Of a stretch of 64,000 nucleotides of DNA, positions 11,024 through 23,049 are shown piece by piece. The notes beneath the pieces were generated by a model, which had not been told where the DNA came from, searched no databases, and was given only the letters and a program-made list of their open reading frames with translations. A program made the position numbers and the translations under genes. This DNA comes from Raphanus sativus (taxonomy: Eukaryota > Streptophyta > Magnoliopsida > Brassicales > Brassicaceae). The stretch spans positions 21,179,043-21,243,042 of the forward strand of contig NC_079516.1 in assembly GCF_000801105.2 (NCBI RefSeq), in the 5' to 3' direction. Every line of letters starts with the position of its first letter. The stretch's first letter is position 1.

Positions 11024-12022
11024 CTGCAAGAGAGACTAGGTAACAAGTGAGAATATATTTTCACAGAAGATTAAATTGTTTTGTATGCATCACATATAGG
11101 AATGTCAAAGGTGGGCTTGGACCGCGGGCCGAGCCCAAAAGAAGCTGGGGCGGGGCGGGTTTGGGCCGACAAATTGATGACCCGCGATGTTGCGGGCTTG
11201 GCGGTTTAGGGACTGTGCGGGATGGGCTTTGAGCGGGCCGGGCCTATAGAATCCGCGGGTTAACCTAAAGAGACCGCAGTCTTCTTCTCTCATTTCCTCA
11301 GCAGCTCCGCCACCTGAAAAAACAAAAGAGAGAGAGAGAGAGAGAGACGAACGCGACTCGGCGCCTCAAGAAAGAGAGCTCCGGCCATGGTTTCCTCCGG
11401 TGAAGCTTCTTCTAGTCTTCCATTCGCCTTTAATCTCCTCCGGTGAAGCTTCTTGGAGCCGTAACTAGAAGTTTGTGAAGTATCTGTCAAAGAACTCCGC
11501 TTCCACCGTAAACCAAGATCCATCTCCGGCGAAGGTTTCTTCTGCGACGGTGACCCCATGCATGTCACAGGTAATGAAAGATCGTTTTTTCTATGTAGTT
11601 ACTCGTTTAATCTGATGCTATGTAAAATCGTTTTTATCTGTGGCTAAAGTAAAAGCTTATATGACATGTTATATTTGTTTGTGATTTGTAGATACTGAAC
11701 CAGAAAGCTATGTAGACCGGTTCCAGAGATTAGGACAGAGGACATATTTTTTTTTTCTTGGCGTTGAAACTGGTAAGTTTCTTGTTCTTGGCGTTGAGAT
11801 CATATTTTTTTTTATTTTTGTAGTCTAACAGTTTTACTTGTTTGCACTTTTCAGGTGGTGACCGAGTACGCGGATGGTGTCTATTAGGTTAGTAAAACCA
11901 GTGTCCTAATGTGTTTTGTTTATGTTTTTGTTCTTGTTTTGTATTAGTCTCTGTGATGTCTCTGGTTATGCTCAGTATCTGATTAGTGTTTTGTTTTTGC
12001 AGGTGAAAAGAATATATGATTG

Positions 12023-12153
12023 TAAACAAGTAGGCGGATGGTGGCGACGGTAAAAGCTGCTGTAGGCTCAAAATGATAGAGAAGGTGTTCACTTGATGTA
12101 TGTTTTGGTCGTACACCAGCTTGGACCGTCGCCACCACCTGCCTCCTTGTTTA
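12023..12153 (+). other. Imperfect hairpin in the hAT leader (43-bp arms, 45-nt loop)
   Basis: Positions 12023-12065 and 12111-12153 are inverted copies with 36 of 43 positions paired. The best block is GGTGGCGACGGT pairing with ACCGTCGCCACC. The size (about 131 nt) and pairing resemble a small-RNA precursor foldback. Whether it is transcribed or diced cannot be judged from sequence. Confidence 0.6.
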
Positions 12154-12969
12154 GTGAAGAAGATTTCAACACCGAGCTGCAAAGATCACCGAGCTGCAAA
12201 GATTGTAAGGTGTTACCACTCTGAAACTTTAAGCTTCTTGAATTATATAATAGGTTGATCCTTATTTGAGGTCATTTGTTTTTGTCTCTGATATGTCTTT
12301 TCTTTTTGTAGGTGAAGAAGGAGGAAGCTCGTAATGACCGTGAAGGCTGTGTAAGTTATCTATAATTCTTAGTTTCATTTAAACTATCCTTGATTCACTC
12401 TCTGGTTTGTGTTTTTATTTTGTATGTGTTGAGATGATGAGTGATGGTGAACAAGGAAGGAGACTTATGGAGTTATGGTGAGCAAGGAGATGATGAGTGA
12501 TGGTGAACAAGGAAGGAGGAGACCAGTACATACAGCAGCTGCTCCAGTATAGCCGCTTTAAGGACCTCAGGTTAGTAAGCTCTTTGTCTCTTAAACGTGT
12601 ACGTGTGATACTTCTGTGATAAAAACAATCTTGTTTAGCTGGATTTGCTTAGGTTATCGGATCGAACGTAGATAGAACACACTCTTGTTTAGCTGGCTTG
12701 CATAGGTTTGTTGTGATCACTGCATTTGTTTGTCACTTGATGTATATCGTAATAGAAAGTGATTGGTTTTGGTGCTTGTCCTCAAGCAAGTTTAAATAAA
12801 ATATTATCAAAATTTTAAAAACCCTAATAGGCTAAGTTTTAATTATATGTTAATTAATTTAAAATTTTCCAAAATATTAAAAACCCTAATAGGCTAATAG
12901 TCCCACGTTCACACGACTTCACCTCAAAAAAAAAAACCTAACGCAAAGACGCAAGCAGAGACAGAGACC

Positions 12970-15624
12970 ATGGGATCAAGGAGCGATTCAGAAGAGCAGT
13001 TCACGATGGATACTAACTACACTCCACCATCAACATTGGACTTCGCGAGTCAAGCTACTCTAGATGCTCTTGCTGCGCTTGAAGGGAGCTCTGATCCAAG
13101 GGGAGAAGGTGGTGTAACTTATGATGCTATTGGTGCAAAGACGCAAGCAAGCAAAAGAAAGGTGATGAGCCTTGACGATGAGACTGATGATTCTGATGTT
13201 GAAATCACTCCACCACCCCAAACAAACATGCCTCGCAGAAAGAGCAGATTTGGAACAGCCACGGGGAAACCCATGTTGCAGTCCACAATAGATGGTGGCA
13301 TAGGCTCGTCCTCACAGGCGTGTAGAAAGAAGAAGCCTGTACCTGTGAAATCAGTGATTCGGGGACGGAGAAGAAAGCCATTGACTCAGTCGCAAAAGGG
13401 CAAGGCCAAGGCTACCAATCCGCAAAAGAAGAAGAAGGTCGAGGAGATACCAGACTTTGATGACTCATTGGAGGAAGAGGAGTTGGATGAAGAAGAGGAG
13501 TTGAATGAAGAAGAAATCGAAATGGACAATAGGCAAAGATCAGATGTGTGGCCTGATTTCACGGTGGTCCACAAACCGAATGGGACGATGAAAGCTCAAT
13601 GCAAGCATTGCAGGAATGAGTATGCTTGGCATTCCCACTCGCATGGAACCAGTGGGCTGAGAAGGCATCGTTTTAGATGTAAGGTGTATCAAAGGAAAAA
13701 TAGAAATCAGCAGAAGATCAATTTCGAGGGGAAGTTACACTCTGGCAAGTATGATCATACCGTCTTTCGGCAGATGGTAGCTAAGACGATAGTCCAGCAT
13801 GATCTACCATACTCGTACGTAGAGTATGAGAAAGTGCGAGAAACTTGGACGTATTTGAATCCTGATGTGCAGACCATTTGTCGAAACACGGCTAGATCAG
13901 ATGTATATCGACTATATGAAAGCGAGAGAGACGCATTGAGGAGAGACTTAGCTACACTTCCTGGTCGAGTATCATTGACATCTGACTTGTGGACGTCAAT
14001 AAAACGTGAAGGGTACATGTGTGTGACTGCACATTACATTGATCGGAACTGGAAGTTGAACAGCAAGATCATCACGTTTTGTGCTCTAGCGCCACCACAC
14101 ACTGGTATGAATGTTGCTATGCAGCTTCTTGAGTCGATGAAAGAGTGGGGAATTGAAAAAAAAATCTTCTCAGTCACATTGGATAATGCTACAAGTAATG
14201 ACTCGATGCAAGATATTGTGAAGTCCCAGCTAATGTTGACTGATGACTTGGTGTGTGGAGGAGAATTTTTCAATGTAAGATGTGCAGCTCACATACTTAA
14301 CCTTATAGTGCAAGATGGGTTAAAGGTTGTTAAAGGCGCTTTGCACAAAGTAAGAGAGAGTGTGAAGTATGTGTTATCATCTACATCGCGGGAGGTGTTG
14401 TTCGGAAAAGCTGTGGTTGCTGCGAATGTAAAAGAAACTCGGGGGCTGATATTGGATGTCTCGACCAGATGGAACTCCACTTACTATATGCTGCAAATTG
14501 CAGTAAATTACCGTAAGGCATTTGAGAAGTTTGAGTCATTTGACAAGCGAGGTTTTACAATGGCGCCCACAGCTGAAGAATGGACAAGAGCAAGTAATAT
14601 CTGCAATTTTCTGGGGCCGTTTGCTGTGATCACAAAGATGATGTCTGGCACTAATTACCCGACATCTAATTTGTATTTCTATCAAGTCTGGATGATCCAT
14701 AATTGGCTCCGGAATAATGAGGAAAGCGATGATGAGGTTGTCAGATTCATGGTGGCACCAATGAAGGAGAAGTTTGACAAATATTGGGATGATGTCAGTG
14801 GTCTTTTTGCAATGGCAGCAGTCTTTGATCCGCGATTTAAGCTATCAATTGTTGACCATTGTTTAGGGAAGCTTGACATGAGAACAAAAGATGTTAAGGT
14901 GAAGAACTTGCGTGAGAGGCTAAGCATTCTCTTTGAGTCTTATGACAAAAAATCGAAGGCAAACTCCCCTTCTACGGAGCCACGTGAGACGGTTCCACCC
15001 AAAACATGTGAGCCAGTGTCCACTGAAATGTTTGAGAACTACACTGTGAGTGTTCCTTTTACAAGTAACTAGTATGTTTATTATTTTTCAGAACTGCAGG
15101 TCTTAGATATTTTTCTAAAAACTTTTATAGGATTTTTTTGCATTTCGCAAAGTCAGTGGTGTTGGGAGTGGGAAGACACCTCTAGAAGCATATCTTGATG
15201 AACCACCATTGGAAGTTTCCAGTTTTAAGAGCTTGAATATTCTTGACTTCTGGAAAGATAATGCTCATCGCTATGGTGATTTGGCTGGTATGGCTTGTGA
15301 TCTATTAAGTATTCCAATCACAACAGTTGCTTCCGAGTCTTCTTTCAGTATTGGATCAAGAGTCCTCAACAAATACAGGAGTCGTCTACTCCCAAAAAAT
15401 GTGCAGGCTCTGATATGCACTAGGAATTGGATCAGGGGATATGAATCATATCAAAATGGTAATTAATCTAGATTATCAAGCATATATTTTTTTTTTATGA
15501 ATCAAAATGGCTTTTACTAACTTCAATATTAATACTTGCAGAAGAAGAAGTATTTGGTGAAGAAGATAAACCCCCATCAGTTGAATCAGCTGTTGGTGAT
15601 GAAGTGGAAGTTGCAAAAGTGTGA
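12970..15624 (+). CDS. hAT transposase, intact, 828 aa
   Basis: Three exons: 12970-15045, 15131-15458 and 15542-15624, with GT-AG introns and matching phases (2487 nt). Features in order: a basic nuclear-localisation-like stretch and an acidic Glu/Asp run (about 115-185); a BED zinc finger (about 187-235, starting WPDF, with CKHC and a downstream H/C pair); the RNase-H-like core with first Asp in TSDLWTS (about 338) and second Asp in TLDNATSND (about 404); the insertion-domain landmarks [10 protein letters not shown] and [11 protein letters not shown]; and the C-terminal dimerisation domain with DFW and [11 protein letters not shown] (about 757-767), which holds the third catalytic acid. No stop or frameshift is seen. 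The family excises and reinserts the element, and related non-autonomous copies with matching ends could be mobilised. The first ATG of the long frame is used; leader exons are possible. Confidence 0.93.
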
Positions 15625-16151
15625 TTTGAGTTGTTGTTTATTTGACTTGCTGTTTCTTTTCATTTGGTGTTTTCAGTTGCTGTTTTTTTAATGACATTGT
15701 TTTAGTACTAGCAGCTTTGAATTGGTGTTTGATTTTAATTTTATAAACTCAGAAAACAATAGCATTTGGTTTTTTATGAAATTATGAGTTATGTTTTGAT
15801 TCAGAAAAAATAATTATGTCTTAAACTTTTCACTCTTGATCATGTATAACAGGACATAACAAATTAGTATGTTTCTAAAGTGGACACGACATATGATATT
15901 CGTATATAATCATCAAGCTGAACTAATACCATTTTTTTCCAAATTAACAGGATATATCGCCATTGGATGCAGATTGAAGTTATCCCGCGGGCCGGCCCGT
16001 TAGTACCAGGACTTTAGGCGGGACGGGATTGGGCCGAGGCATTGGAGTACCGCAGCCCGCGCGGAACTGGACCGCAATGAACCGCAAGTCGACGAACCCG
16101 CTGCGGTCCGGAACGGGACGGGACGACCTGTTTGACATTCCTAATCACATA

Positions 16152-16575
16152 GTATATGTATCAATGTATGTACATATGAGTCGGCAGGCCACGTGGACAA
16201 TGAGAGAGAGAAGATTTCAAACATTTCATTTTATCCAAAAAATATCTGAGTTTGTTATTATTTTTATCCCCTTTTTATCCCCTTTTCTCTGTAATTCGAA
16301 CTTGGATCTCATCTTCTTCGTGAATCTTTTTTTCTTGTGATTCTCGTTGATTTGAGTGAGGATTCGGTGTTTTATGAACATTAGAATCTATTTCGTGGTT
16401 ATCGATTGATTGAGAGCATAGTTTTTCCTTAACAAAGGTATCAGAGCTTCGTCTTCCTCGGAATCTATGGCGGAAACACGTTCGCAGGCATTGTTACCGG
16501 AGGTGAAGTATCGTTTGGTTCTCGATTTCAGGAGCTCGAAAGACAAATCGCTGATCAGAACGAGCGTCTTCATAC
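16152..16575 (+). mobile_element. LTR retrotransposon fragment: LTR end, primer-binding site, gag start
   Basis: GGTATCAGAGC at 16437-16447 is the plant initiator-Met-tRNA primer-binding site, preceded by a likely LTR end (TTAACA). An ATG follows at 16467, and after a frameshift a gag-like coiled coil reads QELERQIADQNERL. The sequence then stops abruptly. The hAT element inserted into or beside this LTR, and the rest of the retroelement is missing. Confidence 0.65.
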
Positions 16576-16704
16576 TAGTTTACTCAATATAAACTATAAA
16601 ATTGTTGTATTTAAAAATATCATATCAAACAATTATTTAAACGGATAAATTTTAAAATATATATTATCATTATAAATAAATACATATTACAAATTAAGAT
16701 CACA

Positions 16705-17458
16705 TCTATACTATTATTTATGAAGTAAATTTGCTTAATTGTCATGTTCTCCATGATTTTATGTAATTTTGCTTATTTGTCATATTCTTATTAAGTTTAA
16801 ACTAAATTATCATTGATTTATTATTTGTTTTGAGCCGTGTCACTAAATAATTAATTTAAATAATAGCCTTGATGAATATTCTATATAAATAAAAACGAAT
16901 TTTATTTTATTAATATTAAATTTATATATTATATTAGCTTTTCTTATTTGTCATATTTTATTAGGTTTTAGACTTTTAGATAGGTTATTAATTTATTATT
17001 AGTTTCTAACTATTCACTAATTTATTTTAATGATATAAAGTTTATATGCTATATGCTATATTAAATAATTGATTACAAAATAATATTTTAGAACTATAAA
17101 AAAAGATAATTCTTCTATATATATTCTTTTTTGTGCCTATCTGAAAACAATATTTTTATTATAAAAGTTAAAAAAAAATTAAGATACAAAACAATTTATT
17201 ATTAAATATTAGTCAACATAAAAATAAAAATATATTTTCTAAACTATCTCTAAGATATGAGTGTTTTAAAAAAACTTAACACAATAATAATTATATATTT
17301 TGATTAAAAGTATTTGACATATATAAATATTTTGATGTTTGATTTAACTATTTAAAAACATAAATAATAATTTATTATACTGATTTTATATTAATAATAC
17401 ATAAACTAATAAGTATTTATAAGAAATTTATGCCCGCATGTGCGGGCAAAACACCTAG
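16705..17458 (+). mobile_element. Non-autonomous Helitron, 754 bp
   Basis: Starts A|TCTATACTATTATTTA and ends with a perfect hairpin GCCCGCATGTGCGGGC, an 8-nt spacer and CTAG|T. This is the canonical Helitron structure inserted between A and T. AT-rich interior without ORFs. Confidence 0.85.
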
Positions 17459-18264
17459 TTCCTAACTATATAGCTAACTAAAAAATTCAAAAAAAAATCT
17501 ATACTTTTTTGAAAATCTTGCTAACCAAATTTAAAATCCATATATTCAATATCTTTATAATCTTTAGTATATCAATAGTATTTAGAATGTTAACAAGAAT
17601 CAATTAAAATTAAACAATATATTAATAAATCAATTAAGTTTCCGCCAAGACAGTGATCTTTTCCTAACATGAATTATAAAATATTTTCACAATATATACA
17701 CTTTCTCTATATTTGAAAACTACAGATACAAATATACAAAACAAATATTCTATAGAATAAATTGTCTAGAATCTTTTTTTTTCTTACAAATGTTATAACT
17801 AATGTATTAATTTTTAATACCATACTAATTCATATTTGTCTAATTTTCCTACTTTTTAATTCATAAATTAGTTTTCTAGATATTTTATACATAAATCTAA
17901 TTATACAAATGTTAGATTTGTTTATATGATATCTAATATACATATGTTATATAGTTTACTTTAGAACGCAAAATAAAATAATCGATGTAGTCAAACACAT
18001 TATGATCTTTTAAATGTTATATTAATACACCTTGCAAATCATGTAAAACATCTATTCTACAAAACAATGATAAAAAAAAAAATTGACACCCGGAGCGGGT
18101 CTTAAAATTAAAAAAAGAGATCACAAGCTGTAGGTTTTCGAAATTAATTAATCTCAAAGAAGAAATACAACGTGCTTAAGATTCTGTTTTCAGCTTTTGA
18201 CATTGTGTTCCTTTTAATTAAGATCAAGAAAATATCAAAAACAAGAAAAAGTCTCAGGTCTCCA
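17459..18264. other. AT-rich region upstream of the TIR gene
   Basis: No gene, repeat or element boundary recognised. The last ~150 bp are presumably promoter and 5' UTR of the TIR gene. An in-frame ATG at 18172 would add 31 hydrophobic residues; the ATG at 18265 matches a normal TIR start. Confidence 0.4.
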
Positions 18265-19125
18265 ATGGCAGAGCCAGAACCTTACCAACGTCCTCCTCAG
18301 GTGTTCATCAGTCTCCACGGAGATGAATTGCGTGACAGCTTTATCCGATATCTTGTGTGGGGACTAAGAGACGAAAGACTCAACCTTTTCATTGACAGAG
18401 GAGAAGCAAATAGGAGAGAGATACGAAACGTTTTCACAAAGATCGAGGATTCAAACATCGCGGTCGTCATCTTCTCCAAGAGGTATACAGAGTCAGAGAT
18501 GTGCTTGAACGAGCTTCAAAAGATTCACGAACACTCTGAACAAAAAAGACTCTCGGTGATTCCTGTGTTCTACGATGTGAGCAAGAGGGACGTGAAGAGC
18601 CTCGAGGGTGAATTCGGCAACCATTTCAAGGAAATGAGGGAGAAATATAAAAATGATCCCCTCAAGATCCTGACTTGCGAGGATTCCTTGAGTTCAATAG
18701 CTGACAGAAAAGGTTTGACCTCAGAAGAACACGGGTAATGATTTTCTTGATGATTATTTTAAGTAGTGAGGCACAAACTGTTATAACAATATCTAATCCA
18801 TCATCTTGCACACATAATCAAACAGTTCTCATCCATGCTTGTTAGGTCTAATCGAACAGTTCTTATCCATGTTTACAGAACGGGATTAGGTCTTGTCAGA
18901 GAAATAGTTAGCACAGTTAAAAGCAAGCTACTAAACTCCGCTGGAGGAAGAAGAAGACAAAGTATTTCGATAGGACTAGTGTTTGTTTTGGCTTCAACTG
19001 CGGTTTTCCTCTTTATTCTCTTCATAGCGCGTAACTTTTGCGCTGATGTGAGAATTTACAAGGCTGTTAAGTTGCTAAGTGTTCCGGTCTTGGTTGGTGT
19101 CTTGCACCAGCTCTATCGTCTATGA
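18265..19125 (+). CDS. TIR-only protein with C-terminal membrane anchor, 238 aa
   Basis: Two exons, 18265-18734 and 18879-19125 (GT-AG, 717 nt). Residues about 10-150 are a TIR domain: PPQVFISLHGDELR, a long alphaA/BB region, VVIFSKRYTESEMCLNEL and VIPVFYDV. The Glu in CLNEL (E83) is at the position of the catalytic Glu of plant TIR NADases; the usual Trp before Cys is Met here. Exon 2 adds a linker, a basic GGRRRQ, a 23-residue membrane helix (about 185-207) and a second hydrophobic stretch to the C terminus (QLYRL). There is no NB-ARC or LRR. It resembles the At5g44900-At5g45000 group of TIR proteins, one of which (TIK) is reported as a KASH-type nuclear-envelope protein; the usual plant KASH terminal motif is not present here. 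The predicted role is immune signalling from a membrane. Exon 2 assignment rests on splice logic. Confidence 0.8.
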
Positions 19126-19921
19126 ACACATCCTAAGAGCATAAGCATCGGGGGTTTCGCTTGCGTTATTCTTTGCAATAGACTTACTTCATGTATGACA
19201 TTAAGTATTCAAGCTTGTTTTTTGTGGTATACTTTTTTTATATATAGTTACATTTCTGTACTTTGACCAGGCAAAGGTAAAAGAAACAAAATCGATCGGA
19301 ACCCTTCATTTATAAGCTTCCATTGACTTTATAATTATGTTGCTGGTGGGCTTGGCGTTTTTTTAACCCAAAACTTCACCCTTTAACAATATTTTCACAT
19401 GACAAATTATCATAATTGACTTGTAACATCTGAATTTCTCAAAATAAAATAATAAATAATAATTTTATAAGATCTTAATTTATTATCAAAAGTCAAACTA
19501 AACACTATAATTCCAACAGATAGCCATAAATCCAAAAATATAATAAAACTCGAAGATATGATAACAGTATTAAAAAAACAATAGTCTGAAAGATAAAATA
19601 TTCAAAAGCACTAATCCGGTAGCAATTATTCATACTCATACTAGTCAGTTTCATCTGAAAGGGAGAAAGAAAGGAGGGATGAGTAACAGGGAAATCACTC
19701 AGTGTGGTATGAGATGCTAAACCGCAAACTCCTAACTCAGTATATAGCACAACGACCATTACGCCTAACTATAGAATAAAACAAGTACGGTGTCTGATAC
19801 ACCATTTTAAACATCCAATGAGTTGATAGTACATGCTACTCTATACACCCGGAATTTCCTTATAAGGATAGATGTATCTCCAGACATACAATAATCCATT
19901 TCTGCAGTCCCACAATCTGCA
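19126..19921. other. 3' flank of the TIR gene, no gene found
   Basis: Contains the TIR 3' UTR and AT-rich sequence. Short open frames show no coding features. Confidence 0.4.
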
Positions 19922-20063
19922 CGTCGGCGACTGATACAAACATTTTTGTATCCCTTCAATCTTACTGTTCGTCGGCGACTTACACAAACGTCGTCTCTGT
20001 GCACCCGCAATATGCTCGTCGGCGGCTTATACAAACGTCTTCGTACACCCTCGATCCACACAA
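19922..20063. repeat. Three degenerate ~48-bp tandem repeats
   Basis: Units begin CGTCGGCGACTGATACAAAC, CGTCGGCGACTTACACAAAC and CGTCGGCGGCTTATACAAAC at 19922, 19970 and 20017. They are G+C-richer than their surroundings and followed by a (TA)n tract at 20069-20095. Open in more than one frame but with no recognised protein. Confidence 0.7.
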
Positions 20064-20514
20064 CGGGCATATATATATATATATATATATATATAGCAGT
20101 TTTAACATCAATCATTTTAATCATCAATTGAATCTTCTGTTATCCTATTTCTAATTTAATAATCAATAATAATAATAAACAAACAAGACTCTAAGACAGA
20201 CTCGATTCACATAGACGAACATGTTTCGAAACTAATTTTTTCATAATAATAGTAGTACTAAACTAGTTTAGAATTTAACGGAGTAGCACTCACTTTAGCC
20301 AAAACCGTAGATGAAACATAAAAGCTCGAGAAATAATAAGCTTTATCCAACAAACCTCGGTCTAAGCTTTATAAAGAATTACTTGTTGAAAATGTATATG
20401 TTAGTTATGATTGAATTCTCTGAAATGGACTAATATAATTTGAAATGGACTAATATATTTATGTATCAACTGGTTTGACTAAGAAAAAATTGTGTTATTA
20501 TCTTGGATCAAAAA

Positions 20515-20840
20515 ATTAAGTACTTTTTTTTTGTTGTTGAAATGTTAAATTTATATATCAATAAAAGAAAAAAAATGTTTACAATACAGAGATTTTTTAA
20601 ATGTATTGCACTACATCAACTTAATTTCCTCAAAGCCATTTCTGCACTAGGAGACTGGTAAATACAATGGTCCTGAGTCGGAGGAGATCTTGTTTTGGAT
20701 GGTCCTGTCTAGCGACTTCACAAGCTGAGCTGGCGAGTTCCGAGAATTGTTATGTTTTCGACCATTACGTTCTCTCCAGAGTAATAGATTGATCCTTGAA
20801 AGGCCAGCCGAAACAAGCAGCCGAATATTATGTACTTTTT
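20515..20840 (-). mobile_element. 5'-truncated LINE (L1-like) with target duplication
   Basis: On the minus strand the segment encodes the last ~50 residues of a plant LINE reverse-transcriptase polyprotein (LLLWRERNGRKHNN; SLDRTIQNKI), a stop, a short 3' UTR and an A-rich tail at 20522-20531. ATTAAGTACTTTTT (20515) and ATTATGTACTTTTT (20827) are near-perfect target duplications. Body about 300 bp. Confidence 0.8.
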
Positions 20841-21222
20841 AAACTGGAACGTGTTTTATTGGCCATGAGAAGAGTTGTGTTTATAAATTAAATCAGCCAA
20901 TAGGAAGAGAGATTTCATCCACGTCAGACAGGTTTGATCCAAATCGATATTTTTAATTCTTAAAAATCGGGCCTTCTGCGTTTGGGCTTTTAAATCTCAA
21001 ACACATATACAGTCCAGGTGAAAAACACATGACACATCGTCTTCTCAGCTTCTAACTTCGTCCAATCTCCGTTACCCAACCTCCTCTACAATCAAACCTT
21101 TGCTTCAATCTCCTCTTAATGGTTTCTTTCCACCTCCCCTCTTTCTCATTCTTTATATACTGTTTTTTTCTTTCTGTTCTACAAACCAAAACCCTAGAAC
21201 CTGCTCTATTTAAGCTCAAGCC
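20841..21222. other. Probable promoter / 5' UTR region
   Basis: Sequence before the ATG at 21223 includes pyrimidine-rich CTCC/TCTT stretches typical of plant leaders (21040-21220). No independent gene. Confidence 0.35.
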
Positions 21223-21796
21223 ATGGCGATCAAAACAAACGGCAAGTTCTCTGTCTCCTCTGCCAATGATCAAGGAGTTATGTTCTTCAAAAATATCTCA
21301 CCAGGTCCCACGAAACCCAGTTACACTACCTATCTGAACCCAATAAAAAGATCCTTATTGGTCTGGAAATGCTCCTCATCGACGAACAGGTTCGGGAATT
21401 CTCCAAATTTAGTTTCCCCTGATTTTATAAACATCTTTGTATTTTAGAGTATATCTTTCATTATTTATTTTTCTTCTTATTACTTCTGTCTTTTATCAAA
21501 TTTTGTATGTGTTTTTTTGGTCGTCTATCAAATTTTCTATGTTAATATATGGTCTCTGCTTCTTTTGTTCAAACCTTTTTCGGACAGTTAGAAACCATCC
21601 GCGCCTGAGTATATATAATAAATGGGCGCAGTCACTCATGTCTGTGATTTTTTTTTTGTAGGAGAAATGTATATGTAAACATGATTGATTTGAGATTACT
21701 GAACTGGTCACTCCACCACCATCTCTAATAGCTGGAGTAGAAAATTGGGAGATTTATACATCTAAAATATGGTGGTGTTCTGTGTTGTACATCTCA

Positions 21797-21841
<45 letters not shown>

Positions 21842-22971
21842 CTAAAACGTCTTTGTTTGCATGCCAAAGAGTATTGTGTTTGTTTATTTGCTTATATGGT
21901 TCAGGTGTACTATATTTAGCTCTGATTTCTATAAAATTCTTAAGTTGTTTGGAATTTCCTTGCAGTTCTTCAACTAATGTTGCTCATATTTTGGTTAGTA
22001 TCAGGTACCTCAATATTGACACATCTGGAAGGTGAGCCAGGTTCTGATGTCTTATCACAGCAATAAATATTGCTAAAAAGAGTAGGCTTTATAATGCTTC
22101 CTTTCAATCTTTAATTACTTACTAGAAATTTAGACCATACTAACGCCAGAGAAGAAAGATGGGATTTTACATCCTGGGTTTGTTCAGTTAATCTAATTGT
22201 TCTTTTGTTCAACCGTGGATGTTAGGGTATTCAACTATAATCATTTTTAATTAAACAATAGTCTTGAAATAATTTATCTCCTGTCTACTCTTTGTTTGAT
22301 TCCAAAATTCAAATTTGTGGTCTTCCATATGGAATTCATGTTGCAGTGTTGTGATAAATTGGTTCCAATATATATTAAATTGTATGGGATCAGGCATGTG
22401 CGGAAGAAGAGCTCAAACAAAGTCGGTGAAGCAGCAAACCAACATGGAAAAAAACATATGGTTACGGAAAGCTTTAAATTGAAAAAGGAAGAAAGTGTTG
22501 GTAAGTGAATATATCTGTAATTTGTAAATGAGTTGCAAGAATTTTTAGGGAGAACCACTCATATTTGCTTGACTTATTTTTTGCTTGACTTATTTGTTGG
22601 TTTTTATTAAAACAGTTTTTTGAGACTGTCAAGTCTCAGGTTGGAAAATATTGCATCTATCAGTTAAATGATTAGGTATATAAGGGCACTATTTTGGGTT
22701 TCGTCTTTCTTTATTTATGTGAAGTTACATTGGTATGCCTTAAATTATCTACATATTTTACTCGCTTTTACCCGCAGATGAGAGATTGGATTTAGGTGAC
22801 AGTGAACCAGGGTTTGATGCTGATCATGAATATGGTGAAGGGGAGTTTGAAGAGAGAGAATTGAAGCAAGAGGAACATGGGTTGGTTAATCAGATGGATG
22901 AAAAACTTGAGGAGGAAACAGAGGCCGATGAAAATGCAGGTGAGTTTACCGACGACATTGGGAGGGGCTAG
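21223..22971 (+). CDS. Uncharacterised protein, 5' part of a decayed RRM (hnRNP Q-like) locus, 177 aa model
   Basis: Four exons can be joined with GT-AG introns and agreeing phases: 21223-21389, 21966-22031, 22394-22500 and 22778-22971 (534 nt). The protein is basic in the middle (HVRKKSSNK) and very acidic at its end (EYGEGEFEERELKQEEHG, then Glu-rich). No folded domain is recognised. About 80 bp downstream, after stop codons, lies an RRM remnant. In Arabidopsis hnRNP Q-like proteins (At2g44710 type, from memory) an acidic region directly precedes the first RRM, so this is probably the N-terminal part of such a gene, truncated by a stop. It may or may not be translated. Confidence 0.45.
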
Positions 22972-23049
22972 AGTGTCAAAGTAGTTATGTGCATGCTTAT
23001 GATGAAATTAAGCGTGGAGAAGCTGTTGATGTGTAAGAAGAAAGAGAAG

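Larger units (their letters stand above)
11097..16143 (+). mobile_element. Complete hAT (Ac-like) transposon, 5047 bp
   Basis: Left end TAGGAATGTCAAAGG and right end TTTGACATTCCTA form a 13-bp perfect inverted repeat. Both sides are flanked by the same octamer ATCACATA (11089-11096 and 16144-16151), the 8-bp duplication diagnostic of hAT. Subterminal zones (11100-11260 and 15980-16140) are strongly G+C-rich with repeated CCGC/GCGG motifs, the expected transposase-binding arrays. The transposase gene inside is open. The 1.9-kb leader contains a short uORF starting at 11387, a duplicated CTCCGGTGAAGCTTCTT motif (about 11394 and 11433), a strong hairpin (12023-12153) and a 58-bp-period duplication near 12429-12520. 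The perfect TSD and open gene imply recent insertion. Confidence 0.95.

Noticed and set aside
11047..11568. GC-rich open frames on both strands at the left end of the hAT element
   Set aside because: They arise from the repeated CCGC/GCGG subterminal motifs and leader repeats, not from a protein gene.
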